Positions 1 to 6,766 are shown, counted from the first letter of the stretch. The stretch is 23,386 bases of DNA from an uncultured Flavobacteriales bacterium (GCA_903879765.1 CAIRMS010000292.1:1-23386); one strand, 5' to 3'. Numbers and translations are program-made. Notes: a model not told the origin generated them from the letters alone.

Positions 1-13
1 TAGCAACCATTTC

Positions 14-298
14 TTAAAAACCGGATAAATCGGTGTCTTCTATTCCCTTAACGACTTTTAGTTTTTTGAACTTAATCACTTCTTCAAATTCTATTTCACA
101 GCCAATGTCATTCATTACACTAGTCTGTAACTCGTTAACCCAATCTTTTACTTTTGCTTCAATTTCATATTCTGAAGGTTCACTTTGAAAAGCGAGGTTA
201 ATAGTATCTTTTTTTAATTTTTTTTTACTGCTATCAATCTCAGGAAAACATTGGATGTAAGTATACGTAATCTTGTAGTTAAAATCTGACATAATCAT
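14..298 (-). CDS. Hypothetical 94-aa protein
   Basis: I do not recognise this protein. It has no signal peptide or membrane segment and a mixed, strongly charged composition, with a lysine-rich stretch SSKKKLKKD near residues 23-31 and an acidic C-terminal half, so a small soluble cytoplasmic protein is likely. The start is ambiguous between Met1 and Met3 (ATG at 292). The lysine stretch is encoded by a run of nine A followed closely by a run of seven A on the coding strand, which could promote slippage. It lies 89 nt behind the 104-aa gene on the same strand. An ATG only 3 nt beyond its stop (positions 10-8) could begin another gene that leaves the window. Confidence that it is coding is moderate. 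Confidence 0.6.
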   Translation of the reverse strand: MIMSDFNYKITYTYIQCFPEIDSSKKKLKKDTINLAFQSEPSEYEIEAKVKDWVNELQTSVMNDIGCEIEFEEVIKFKKLKVVKGIEDTDLSGF

Positions 299-387
299 TT
301 TGCGTAGTCGCCACTTTTATAGTTGAATTTCTTTATGGAGGTCTTTGTTTTTAAGTTATTTAGTTAAAAGAAATAAGGAATTATCGT

Positions 388-702
388 TTAAGTCTTGGGT
401 GATTCATTTGCCTTTAAATATCGCTCCAGTTCTTTATTAACGCCACCAAAGGTTTTAATTTCACCTGAATCAATTTTTTTATCAATGTCGATTTTAAGCT
501 TAGTAACGTTAAAAGTAGTATCAGAACCGACACCAGTTTCGTCAATAACTGTAGTTAGTATACTTTGTGTTACTTCTTTCAATTTATCAGCAGGTTGTTC
601 AATACGTGTAGCAATAGCACCTATAACTTTTTTAGCAACTGCTTTTAGAACTTTAAAACCCGCCCATACAAGTAATATGTCAAGCGCAACACTACCAGTC
701 AT
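388..702 (-). CDS. Hypothetical 104-aa protein with hydrophobic/amphipathic N-terminus
   Basis: Family not recognised. The N-terminal third (about residues 6-32, containing ILLVWAGFKVLKAVAKK) is hydrophobic to amphipathic with regularly spaced lysines, consistent with a membrane-associating helix. The rest is charged and helical with repeated K/E/D pairs. There is no cleavable signal peptide and no cysteine. The amino-acid balance (K, E, D, T) looks like a real protein, unlike the Ser/Val-rich antisense frame over the same bases. The frame stays open upstream only to a stop at about 735, so the ATG at 702 is the sole good start. That ATG overlaps the stop of a 29-codon ORF (ATGA), which suggests translational coupling. 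A holin-like, toxin-like or phage-derived role is possible but unsupported. Confidence 0.6.
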   Translation of the reverse strand: MTGSVALDILLVWAGFKVLKAVAKKVIGAIATRIEQPADKLKEVTQSILTTVIDETGVGSDTTFNVTKLKIDIDKKIDSGEIKTFGGVNKELERYLKANESPKT

Positions 703-788
703 TTCAGTAACTGATTTACGAGCGAACCATTCTCATCCATCGCGATATATTCAGTAACTGAAGGATATAACTGTAGGTCTTTTTCCAT
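699..788 (-). CDS. Possible 29-codon leader ORF coupled to the 104-aa gene
   Basis: An uninterrupted ATG-to-TGA frame encodes MEKDLQLYPSVTEYIAMDE followed by ten residues ending in LLK. Its TGA overlaps the ATG of the downstream 104-aa gene as ATGA. The peptide is acidic to neutral and has no membrane segment. Its ATG sits in the proximal arm of a perfect 17-bp inverted repeat, so a hairpin in the transcript could hide the start. An 11-bp motif, TCAGTAACTGA (plus strand), occurs twice: inside this ORF (751-761) and across its end (704-714). It could be a genuine micro-protein, a regulatory leader peptide, or the remnant of a longer frameshifted gene. Short length alone makes chance possible. 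Confidence 0.35.
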   Translation of the reverse strand: MEKDLQLYPSVTEYIAMDENGSLVNQLLK

Positions 789-829
789 TTCTTTTGTTTT
801 ATTTAATTATCGAAATAAAACAAAAGAAA
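788..829. repeat. Perfect 17-bp inverted repeat (AT-rich hairpin)
   Basis: TTTCTTTTGTTTTATTT at 788-804 is exactly the reverse complement of 813-829, with an 8-nt loop. Its position, about 84 nt past the glmS stop and just before the 29-codon ORF, fits either a transcript 3' end for the glmS operon or a leader hairpin for the small genes. It lacks a GC-rich stem and a clean U-tract on either strand, so a standard intrinsic terminator is not a good description. Confidence 0.7.
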
Positions 830-837
830 CCATGTTT

Positions 838-875
838 TTGATACAAACTTGATACATAATCAAAGGAGGTGTATC
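838..875. repeat. Three GATACA boxes: two direct, one inverted
   Basis: TTGATACA occurs at 838-845 and again at 849-856, exactly 11 bp apart (about one helical turn). Its core returns in inverted orientation as TGTATC at 870-875. This layout is typical of protein-binding sites such as operators or transposon-end repeats. It lies 38-75 nt beyond the glmS stop codon. No known binding motif is recognised. Confidence 0.5.
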
Positions 876-912
876 TGAAATGTTAAAAGAGGAAAGGAAA
901 TACCCGTTCAGA

Positions 913-2757
913 CTACTCCACCGTCACCGACTTCGCCAAATTTCTCGGCTGATCGACGTTACACCCACGCATGACTGCGATGTGGTAGGAAAGTAATTGG
1001 AAAGGAATCGTTGCTAATAGAGGAACTAAGAACTCATTCGTTTCTGGTATTTCAATCACGTGGTCCGCCATTTCGCGCACTTGAACATCTCCTTCGGTTA
1101 CGATCGCAATGACTTTTCCTTTACGTGCCTTCACTTCTTGAATGTTCGAAACGACTTTCTCGTATGAATTTCCTTGTGTCGCGATGACGAAAATCGGCAT
1201 GTTCTCGTCGATTAAAGCAATCGGACCATGTTTCATTTCTGCTGCTGGATATCCCTCTGCATGGATGTATGAAATCTCTTTTAACTTCAACGCGCCTTCC
1301 AAGGCAACTGGGAATGAACTTCCTCTTCCTAAATACAAGGCATTCGAAGCATCTTTATATTCCGCAGCAATTTGCTCAATCAAAGCGTCTGTTTCGAGCA
1401 CTTGTTTCACTTTCTCTGGAATTGCTTCTAATTCTGCTAACAAAGTTCTAAAATGCGTTTCGCTAATGGTGCCCTTTTTGTGCGCCAATGAAAGTGCCAT
1501 CAAGGTTAAGACCGTAACTTGTGCTGTAAATGCTTTTGTGGATGCTACTCCAATCTCTGGTCCAGCATGGGTATAAGATCCACCATCGGTTAAGCGGGAA
1601 ATGGATGAACCAACAACATTACAAATTCCAAGGATCGTTGCGCCTTTTGATTTTGCTAATTCTAATGCGGCTAAAGTATCTGCTGTTTCTCCTGATTGTG
1701 AGATGGCGATTACCACATCATTTTCATTTAAAATTGGATTTCTATAACGGAATTCGCTCGCATATTCCACTTCCACATTGATGCGTGCTAAATCTTCGAT
1801 AAGGTATTCACCAACAAGTCCTGCGTGCCATGACGTACCACATGCAACAATGATTAAGCGATTGGCTGTAATCATTTTTTGTTCGTATTCACGCAAGCCC
1901 CCCAGGTTTACCCAAGCTTCTTCTGCGTTCAAGCGTCCACGGAAACAATCGTGAATGGAACGTGGTTGCTCATGAATTTCTTTGAGCATGAAATGCTCAT
2001 ATCCACCTTTCTCAAGTGCTTCCAATTCCATTTCCAATTGCTGGAAAAATGGTGTGCGTTCTTGATCGGCAATGTTGTATAATTTTAGTCCTTCTTCCAG
2101 GTCAATTACTGCAATTTCTTCGTCGTCTAAATAAACGACTTTCTTTGTGTACTCTACAATTGGTGTCGCATCAGAAGCTAAGTAAAAATCTCCTTCTGCT
2201 CCGATTCCAACAACCAAGGGGCTGCTTTTTCTGGCTGCCACTAAACGATTTGGATATTCCTTCGAAATAGCAACAATCGCATACGCTCCATGAACTTGTG
2301 ATAAAGCTAAACGCAAAGCCTCGCCGTACCAAACATGTTCCTTTTTGCTGATGTAATCCACTAAATGAACGATCACTTCTGTATCCGTTTCACTTTTAAA
2401 AATGTATCCTTGGTTTTGAAGTTCACGTTTAAGAACATCATAATTTTCAATGATTCCGTTGTGGATAAGGGCAATTTCCCCATCCATTGAGGTATGTGGA
2501 TGCGCATTCACATCAGAAGGTTCTCCATGTGTTGCCCAACGTGTGTGTCCAATTCCGGCATGTCCAGAAACGTCATGTCCAAGAGCATATTCCTCCATCA
2601 CACTGACTTTTCCCGCTTTCTTGTAAACATTTAAGTCGCCATCATGCAACAACGCAACTCCTGCACTATCATATCCACGATACTCTAATCTCTTCAATCC
2701 TTTTACGACAATTGGAAAAGCTTCCTTTTTGCCAATATATGCTACAATTCCACACAT
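913..2757 (-). CDS. glmS: Glutamine-fructose-6-phosphate aminotransferase (isomerizing)
   Basis: GlmS converts fructose-6-phosphate and glutamine to glucosamine-6-phosphate and glutamate, the first step towards UDP-GlcNAc for peptidoglycan and lipid A. The 614-aa length is typical. Met1 is followed by the nucleophile Cys2 (MCGIVAYIG), exposed after Met removal; the N-terminal glutaminase domain (about 2-220) contains the RGYDSAG and GHTRWATHG motifs. Two SIS sugar-isomerase domains follow (about 290-600), with SQSGETADT and MKHGPIALID, and the protein ends in the canonical NLAKSVTVE. It is the third gene of an operon, only 3 nt behind the DUF4270 gene. I saw no glmS-ribozyme-like leader, and the 3-nt gap leaves no room for one. 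The 3' end and the following DNA correspond to the position used by Tn7-type transposons. Confidence 0.98.
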   Translation of the reverse strand: MCGIVAYIGKKEAFPIVVKGLKRLEYRGYDSAGVALLHDGDLNVYKKAGKVSVMEEYALGHDVSGHAGIGHTRWATHGEPSDVNAHPHTSMDGEIALIHNGIIENYDVLKRELQNQGYIFKSETDTEVIVHLVDYISKKEHVWYGEALRLALSQVHGAYAIVAISKEYPNRLVAARKSSPLVVGIGAEGDFYLASDATPIVEYTKKVVYLDDEEIAVIDLEEGLKLYNIADQERTPFFQQLEMELEALEKGGYEHFMLKEIHEQPRSIHDCFRGRLNAEEAWVNLGGLREYEQKMITANRLIIVACGTSWHAGLVGEYLIEDLARINVEVEYASEFRYRNPILNENDVVIAISQSGETADTLAALELAKSKGATILGICNVVGSSISRLTDGGSYTHAGPEIGVASTKAFTAQVTVLTLMALSLAHKKGTISETHFRTLLAELEAIPEKVKQVLETDALIEQIAAEYKDASNALYLGRGSSFPVALEGALKLKEISYIHAEGYPAAEMKHGPIALIDENMPIFVIATQGNSYEKVVSNIQEVKARKGKVIAIVTEGDVQVREMADHVIEIPETNEFLVPLLATIPFQLLSYHIAVMRGCNVDQPRNLAKSVTVE

Positions 2758-2760
2758 AAA

Positions 2761-4044
2761 TTAGTACGTTGTGTAAGTCAAAATAAGTTTAGGCTTCATT
2801 TTATTGATCGTATTTGGACCATTAAAAACGATGCGCTCTGCTGAATTCCTAAAGAAAACTGGAGATACCACAACACCTGTATTATCAATATTATCGGCGA
2901 TTAATGCTTGAGCGTAGGTTCTTAAATCGATCGCAAAATGTTTTTTACTTTCAACAAAAGCACCAACCACATTTAAGTTTGCCAATTTCGTATCAGCGAA
3001 CTTCAACCTTGCCGCAACCGAAACAGCTGAACCAGGTTTGTAACGGTAGCCATTTTGGAATTGAACAGGAAGTGTTAAATCTGCACGATGCACCACTACA
3101 TTCTTTGGTAAGTTGTCTAATCCCGGGATTTTTATCACTGCTCGTTGTCTGAATGCCTGTGCATAAAAAGTCGATTGACCCTTCGTGCTGTCTTGAAGTA
3201 CCATCTCCAATGGTGTTCCAGAATGATCTGTGTCAATGTGAACAAAATCTGCCGCCTGACTATTCATCACAATATCGTAGCTTTTCTTCACCCCGCCTTG
3301 TGTATAGTAGATCGTCAATTTTGACGCTGCATTATTATTGATGTTGAAGTAAAAAATGGCGCCTTTTCCTATAGCTTGAGAAGGATTATTCACTTGTACT
3401 TTAAAGCCTTTGAAGAACTGTTGAAAACTCACATTTGAAGCAAAAGTTCCATTTCCACTGGTTGATTCTTGAATGATGCCTTTCGCAAAAGTTGTGTCTA
3501 ATGGAATTCTTAACTGAGGCGCAAGCGTATCACCACCTACAATAGTATTCGATAAAGGTTTTGGTGTGATTGACCCCATTCCATTCACTACCAGATTACC
3601 TGGTTTTGTCGGTTTCGTGGAAAAATCATAATAAACGGAATCCATGGAAAGGCTGTCACTTAACTCGTACACTTCAATGTTTTGAGCACTTAAATCACCA
3701 TAATAACCAACGTACTGTAATGACAAAACGCAAGAATCGTAAACAATTGTTCCGATGTCACCGAAAACTGGATTCAAGGATTTCAAACGGAACTCCGTAT
3801 AAAAAGAAGCAGATACTTTTCCGAATTTGGGATCTACATAACTTCCTAACAAGACATTTGCCATGTTATCAGTTACAGCAGAATCTTCATTAATCGTGTA
3901 GGTAATTAAATCGAAGGTGTCAGTGGTAATGCCGTTTAACAATTGATTTTGGTCAATCGCTGGTTTACCAATTTCATGCTTGTTCTTTTGACAAGAAACA
4001 AAGAAAATGAGCATTACCAGTAGAATCGATGAAAGTCTTCTCAT
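2761..4044 (-). CDS. DUF4270 family lipoprotein
   Basis: This 427-aa protein has a lipoprotein-type signal: MRR, a hydrophobic stretch (residues 7-16) and a relaxed lipobox FVSC with Cys18 as the lipidation site. After a short linker the N-terminal region (TDTFDLITYTINEDS, then GSYVDPKFGK) matches what I know of DUF4270, a Bacteroidota-restricted family of unknown biochemical function. The remainder is beta-rich with no catalytic motif. The gene sits between the GT5-like gene (22 nt upstream) and glmS (3 nt downstream), an arrangement I recall as common in this phylum. The context suggests a job in the envelope linked to amino-sugar or glycan supply, which is inference only. Family assignment is fairly confident; function is unknown. 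Confidence 0.85.
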   Translation of the reverse strand: MRRLSSILLVMLIFFVSCQKNKHEIGKPAIDQNQLLNGITTDTFDLITYTINEDSAVTDNMANVLLGSYVDPKFGKVSASFYTEFRLKSLNPVFGDIGTIVYDSCVLSLQYVGYYGDLSAQNIEVYELSDSLSMDSVYYDFSTKPTKPGNLVVNGMGSITPKPLSNTIVGGDTLAPQLRIPLDTTFAKGIIQESTSGNGTFASNVSFQQFFKGFKVQVNNPSQAIGKGAIFYFNINNNAASKLTIYYTQGGVKKSYDIVMNSQAADFVHIDTDHSGTPLEMVLQDSTKGQSTFYAQAFRQRAVIKIPGLDNLPKNVVVHRADLTLPVQFQNGYRYKPGSAVSVAARLKFADTKLANLNVVGAFVESKKHFAIDLRTYAQALIADNIDNTGVVVSPVFFRNSAERIVFNGPNTINKMKPKLILTYTTY

Positions 4045-4066
4045 GTTGAATGCGCGTAAAATGAAG

Positions 4067-4885
4067 TTAAGCTAAAACGGATTCCATCACTTTATCAAAG
4101 AAAGCAGAAAGTTCTTTTCCTTGATTTTCTTCGGAAACGTAGTCCAACTTCAAAGTAGTCGATTCATCAAAAATTGCTTTCAAGTTCGGAGCTAAATTTT
4201 CGCTAGCGATGTTAATTCCATCTGCATTTTCAGCAAATATACGCATGATGTTTTCATGTGTTGGATCTAACAACTTGCTACTGATCTCTTGTGGAAATCC
4301 TTCGAACGTTAACTTTTCATGAAAACGTTTGTCCCAAGGAGTTGCAAAGTCATCGTTGTACAAACTTATAACCACCTTCGTATCCTTGAAATGCGGATCT
4401 TTATTGTAGACATGTTTGATGTACAAGGCCATAATTCCGGTCATCCAGCCATGGCAATGTATGACGTCTGGTTGCCAGCCTAATTTCTTAACGGTTTCCA
4501 AAACTCCTCGAGAGAAGAACATGGATCGTTCATCGTTATCAGGGAAACAGTTGCCTTTGTCGTCTTGCAAGGTTGTTTTGCGTTTGAAATAGTCATCGTT
4601 ATCAATGAAATATACTTGCATTCTTGCCGCCGCAACTGAGGCCACTTTGATAATCAGTGGGTGGTCGTGATCGTCAATGCAAATATTCAATCCGGATAGA
4701 CGAATAACTTCATGCAATTGGTGTCTTCTTTCGTTGATTGCACCAAATCGAGGCGTAAACACACGAATTTCCTTTCCAAGATCTTGAACAAGTGGCGGTA
4801 GTCTGCGCGCTGTCGATGAAATATCGGATTTCGGTAAAAAAGGGAAGATTTCTTGCGAAATAAAAAGGATTTTTTTCTTTTCCAT
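4067..4885 (-). CDS. Half-length glycogen/starch synthase-like protein (GT5 N-terminal domain only)
   Basis: The 272-aa protein resembles the N-terminal Rossmann domain of GT5 glycogen synthases: KKILFISQEIFPFLPKSD at the start, VFTPRFG near residue 45, and VIHCHGWMTGIMALYIK near residue 145, equivalent to the HDW-containing loop of GlgA. Full enzymes are about 470-490 aa. The entire C-terminal nucleotide-sugar-binding half is missing, and the ORF ends in a normal stop just before DUF4270, so this is not a visible frameshift. The ADP-glucose-binding KxGGL segment appears changed: Lys19 is kept but the two glycines are replaced (KSDIS). Catalysis is therefore unlikely without a partner. It heads the DUF4270-glmS operon and is divergent from panC. 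Annotations as glycogen synthase should be treated with caution. Confidence 0.85.
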   Translation of the reverse strand: MEKKKILFISQEIFPFLPKSDISSTARRLPPLVQDLGKEIRVFTPRFGAINERRHQLHEVIRLSGLNICIDDHDHPLIIKVASVAAARMQVYFIDNDDYFKRKTTLQDDKGNCFPDNDERSMFFSRGVLETVKKLGWQPDVIHCHGWMTGIMALYIKHVYNKDPHFKDTKVVISLYNDDFATPWDKRFHEKLTFEGFPQEISSKLLDPTHENIMRIFAENADGINIASENLAPNLKAIFDESTTLKLDYVSEENQGKELSAFFDKVMESVLA

Positions 4886-4903
4886 TCAGTAGTGATAGGA
4901 GTA

Positions 4904-4911
4904 CAAAATTA
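4904..4911 (-). promoter_or_regulatory. -7 box of the GT5-like/DUF4270/glmS operon
   Basis: On the minus strand the sequence reads TAATTTTG, an exact match to the Bacteroidota TAnnTTTG element, ending 18 nt before the ATG at 4885. No clear TTTG -33 box is seen at the usual spacing. Confidence 0.5.
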
Positions 4912-4942
4912 AGAAATTTAAATGAACTTTCATAAAAAGCAA

Positions 4943-4950
4943 TAGCTTTG
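4943..4950 (+). promoter_or_regulatory. -7 box of panC
   Basis: TAGCTTTG matches TAnnTTTG and ends 20 nt before the panC ATG. It lies back to back with the minus-strand box at 4904-4911, so the two divergent promoters probably overlap in their upstream parts. No convincing -33 element is seen. Confidence 0.45.
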
Positions 4951-4970
4951 TCGACGATTCTTTCAATCCT

Positions 4971-5813
4971 ATGTCTAAAGTTCAGGTCATTCATACAGCT
5001 GAAGAGCTACAACAGTTTCGTCAAAAGTTAAACGAAAATGCCCATTCCCTTGGATTCGTTCCAACGATGGGGGCGCTGCACAATGGACACGTAAGTCTCA
5101 TTAAAAAGTCGACGGAGGAAAACGATTATACCCTCATCAGTATTTTTGTAAATCCGAAACAATTCAACAACAGCGAGGACTTGAAGCAATATCCAAGGAC
5201 ACTTTCTGCGGATTTGACACAGCTCGAAGGCTTAAATAATTGCGTGGTCTTCGCGCCAGATGAAGCCGAACTTTACCCACAAAACGACGGATTTGTTCCT
5301 ATGGAACTTGGTTCGACTGGAAACGTATTAGAAGGGGCATTTCGTCCCGGACATTTTGAAGGAGTGGTGCATGTTGTACACAATCTTTTTCGCTTGGTAG
5401 CGGCAAATAAGGCCTATTTTGGACAAAAAGACTTCCAACAATTGGCAATCATTCGCCTTTTGACCCGATTTTATGGCTTCAAAACGACGATTATCGCTTG
5501 TCCGACCGTGCGTGAAGCAAGTGGACTAGCTATGAGCAGTAGAAACATGCGTTTGAACGAAAAAGAACTCCAAGATGCCTTGATTATTATCGAAACATTG
5601 CGCTTCGTTGAGTCAGCCAAAAACAAACGTACAATCAGCGAAACACTCGCATCCGCAAAAAATAGCTTTAACGCAGGAAATTTATCCCTTGAATACCTAG
5701 CGATTGTCGATCCCGAAACACTTTGTGAATTAAAGGACTGGCAAGAAAATCAAATTTGTTGCATTGCTGCTCATTGTGGAAGTGTACGTCTGATTGACAA
5801 TTTATTATTCTAA
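4971..5813 (+). CDS. panC: Pantothenate synthetase
   Basis: PanC (pantoate-beta-alanine ligase) condenses pantoate and beta-alanine with ATP to give pantothenate, the coenzyme A precursor, in the cytoplasm. The 280-aa length is normal. Family signatures are present: PTMGALHNGH near residues 31-40, containing the nucleotidyltransferase HxGH motif; SIFVNPKQF near residue 60; the FGQKDFQQ segment near residue 150; and SSRNMRL near residue 185. The ATG at 4971 is supported by the -7 box 20 nt upstream and by alignment of the N-terminus with the family. It is followed after 37 nt by panD, whose product makes the beta-alanine that PanC uses. Confidence 0.97.
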   Translation: MSKVQVIHTAEELQQFRQKLNENAHSLGFVPTMGALHNGHVSLIKKSTEENDYTLISIFVNPKQFNNSEDLKQYPRTLSADLTQLEGLNNCVVFAPDEAELYPQNDGFVPMELGSTGNVLEGAFRPGHFEGVVHVVHNLFRLVAANKAYFGQKDFQQLAIIRLLTRFYGFKTTIIACPTVREASGLAMSSRNMRLNEKELQDALIIIETLRFVESAKNKRTISETLASAKNSFNAGNLSLEYLAIVDPETLCELKDWQENQICCIAAHCGSVRLIDNLLF

Positions 5814-5828
5814 TCCGTTTATTTCATT

Positions 5829-5836
5829 TATTTTTG
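5829..5836 (+). promoter_or_regulatory. Possible internal promoter of panD
   Basis: TATTTTTG matches the TAnnTTTG -7 consensus and ends 14 nt before the panD ATG at 5851, inside the 37-nt panC-panD gap. No -33 box is found at proper spacing, so it may be chance in AT-rich DNA. Confidence 0.3.
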
Positions 5837-5850
5837 CCGCGGAAAATATT

Positions 5851-6201
5851 ATGTTAATTCAAGCTCTAAAATCTAAAATTCACCGCGTTCGTGTCACACA
5901 GGCTGACCTGAACTACATCGGTAGCATTACCATTGATGAGGCATTAATGGAAGCTGCAAATTTGATTGAAGGTGAGCGTGTTCAAATTGTCAATATCAAT
6001 AACGGTGAGCGTTTTGAGACATACGTCATCAAAGGTGATCGTTTGTCTGGAATGATTTGTCTTAACGGTCCTGCAGCACGCAGAGTCGCTGTAGATGACA
6101 TCATCATCATTATCGGTTACGGATTTTTGGACTTTGAAGAAGCAAAAACATTCAAGCCTTCATTGGTTTTTCCAAACGAGGCAACGAATTTGTTGGACTA
6201 A
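5851..6201 (+). CDS. panD: Aspartate 1-decarboxylase
   Basis: PanD decarboxylates L-aspartate to beta-alanine, the substrate of PanC. The 116-aa proenzyme self-cleaves between Gly24 and Ser25 (YIGSITID), and Ser25 becomes the catalytic pyruvoyl group; both residues are in place. The GERFETYVI segment and GPAARRVAVDD near residues 72-85 are also typical. I chose the ATG at 5851 rather than the longer open frame from 5794, because it gives the standard N-terminus MLIQALKSKIHRVRVT and puts the cleavage site at the canonical position. The bacterial PanZ partner is not present here and is not expected in this phylum. Confidence 0.97.
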   Translation: MLIQALKSKIHRVRVTQADLNYIGSITIDEALMEAANLIEGERVQIVNINNGERFETYVIKGDRLSGMICLNGPAARRVAVDDIIIIIGYGFLDFEEAKTFKPSLVFPNEATNLLD

Positions 6202-6208
6202 TTTTCTA

Positions 6209-6227
6209 GGTTTCATTTCTTGAAACC
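6209..6227 (+). other. Small hairpin between panD and rfaE2
   Basis: GGTTTCA (6209-6215) and TGAAACC (6221-6227) form a perfect 7-bp stem with a 5-nt loop, 7 nt past the panD stop and 22 nt before the rfaE2 ATG. It lacks a following U-tract. It could be a weak terminator, a processing or attenuation element, or an operator. Confidence 0.35.
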
Positions 6228-6249
6228 ACTACCTTTCCAAAAAAATCAC

Positions 6250-6765
6250 ATGGCAAGATTGGCGTACATCCAAGATAAAATTGTTTCCATCGAAGAAGCA
6301 CAAAAACGCATTGCTCTGTACAAATTGAAAAACGAAGCACTCGTTTTCACAAACGGTTGTTTCGATGTACTTCACCTAGGACACGTGCGCTATTTAGCAG
6401 CAGCAGCCGATTTAGGAAAGCACCTCATCGTTGCTATCAACACCGATGATTCCGTTCGAAGATTAGGAAAAGCACCGAATCGTCCAATCAATCCGAATGA
6501 CGCTCGTGCAACTCTTATTGCTGCTTTGGGCTTTGTTGATTTAGTTGTTTTTTTCGATAACGACACACCGTTTGAAGTAATTAGTGCATTGAATCCAGAT
6601 GTATTGGTGAAAGGTGCAGATTACGATAAGAATGAAACAGACCCATCCAAATCCACGTATATCGTTGGTTCAGATGTCGTTCGTAATAAGGGTGGAATCG
6701 TCGAAACCATTGATTTGGTACAAGGTTATTCAACAACAGAAATCTTGAGAAAAGGAGCGGAATAA
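6250..6765 (+). CDS. rfaE2: D-glycero-beta-D-manno-heptose 1-phosphate adenylyltransferase
   Basis: This 171-aa nucleotidyltransferase probably makes ADP-heptose for the LPS core. It corresponds to the C-terminal half of E. coli HldE and lacks the kinase half, which must be encoded elsewhere if the pathway is complete. Visible motifs are FTNGCFDVLHLGHVRYL (HxGH, about residues 33-49), AINTDDSVRRLGKAP, the RPINP segment, VLVKGADYD and a GYSTTEIL C-terminus, all typical of the RfaE domain II family. A glycerol-3-phosphate or other cytidylyltransferase is the main alternative, but GADYD and STTEIL favour RfaE2. The start is ATG at 6250 (MARLAYIQDKIV); the frame also opens at a TTG 30 nt earlier. 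Its stop lies one base from the end of the convergent AsmA-like gene. Confidence 0.88.
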   Translation: MARLAYIQDKIVSIEEAQKRIALYKLKNEALVFTNGCFDVLHLGHVRYLAAAADLGKHLIVAINTDDSVRRLGKAPNRPINPNDARATLIAALGFVDLVVFFDNDTPFEVISALNPDVLVKGADYDKNETDPSKSTYIVGSDVVRNKGGIVETIDLVQGYSTTEILRKGAE

Positions 6766-6766
6766 A

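Noticed and set aside
395..757. 120-codon open frame on the plus strand opposite the 104-aa gene
   Set aside because: Ser/Val/Thr-rich composition of an antisense shadow, no recognisable feature, and no promoter; the minus-strand protein has a more natural composition.
880..996. 38-codon plus-strand ORF with a textbook AAAGGAGGT 9 nt upstream
   Set aside because: It runs antisense into the 3' end of glmS, its translation is a mirror of that conserved coding region, and this phylum rarely uses Shine-Dalgarno sequences; the match is probably chance.
2758..2760. glmS ribozyme or other riboswitch before glmS
   Set aside because: The gap to the upstream gene is 3 nt, and no ribozyme-like structure is expected in this phylum.
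4710..4994. 94-codon minus-strand frame overlapping the GT5-like gene and panC start
   Set aside because: It overlaps a well-supported gene in another frame and crosses both promoters; no sign of a real protein.
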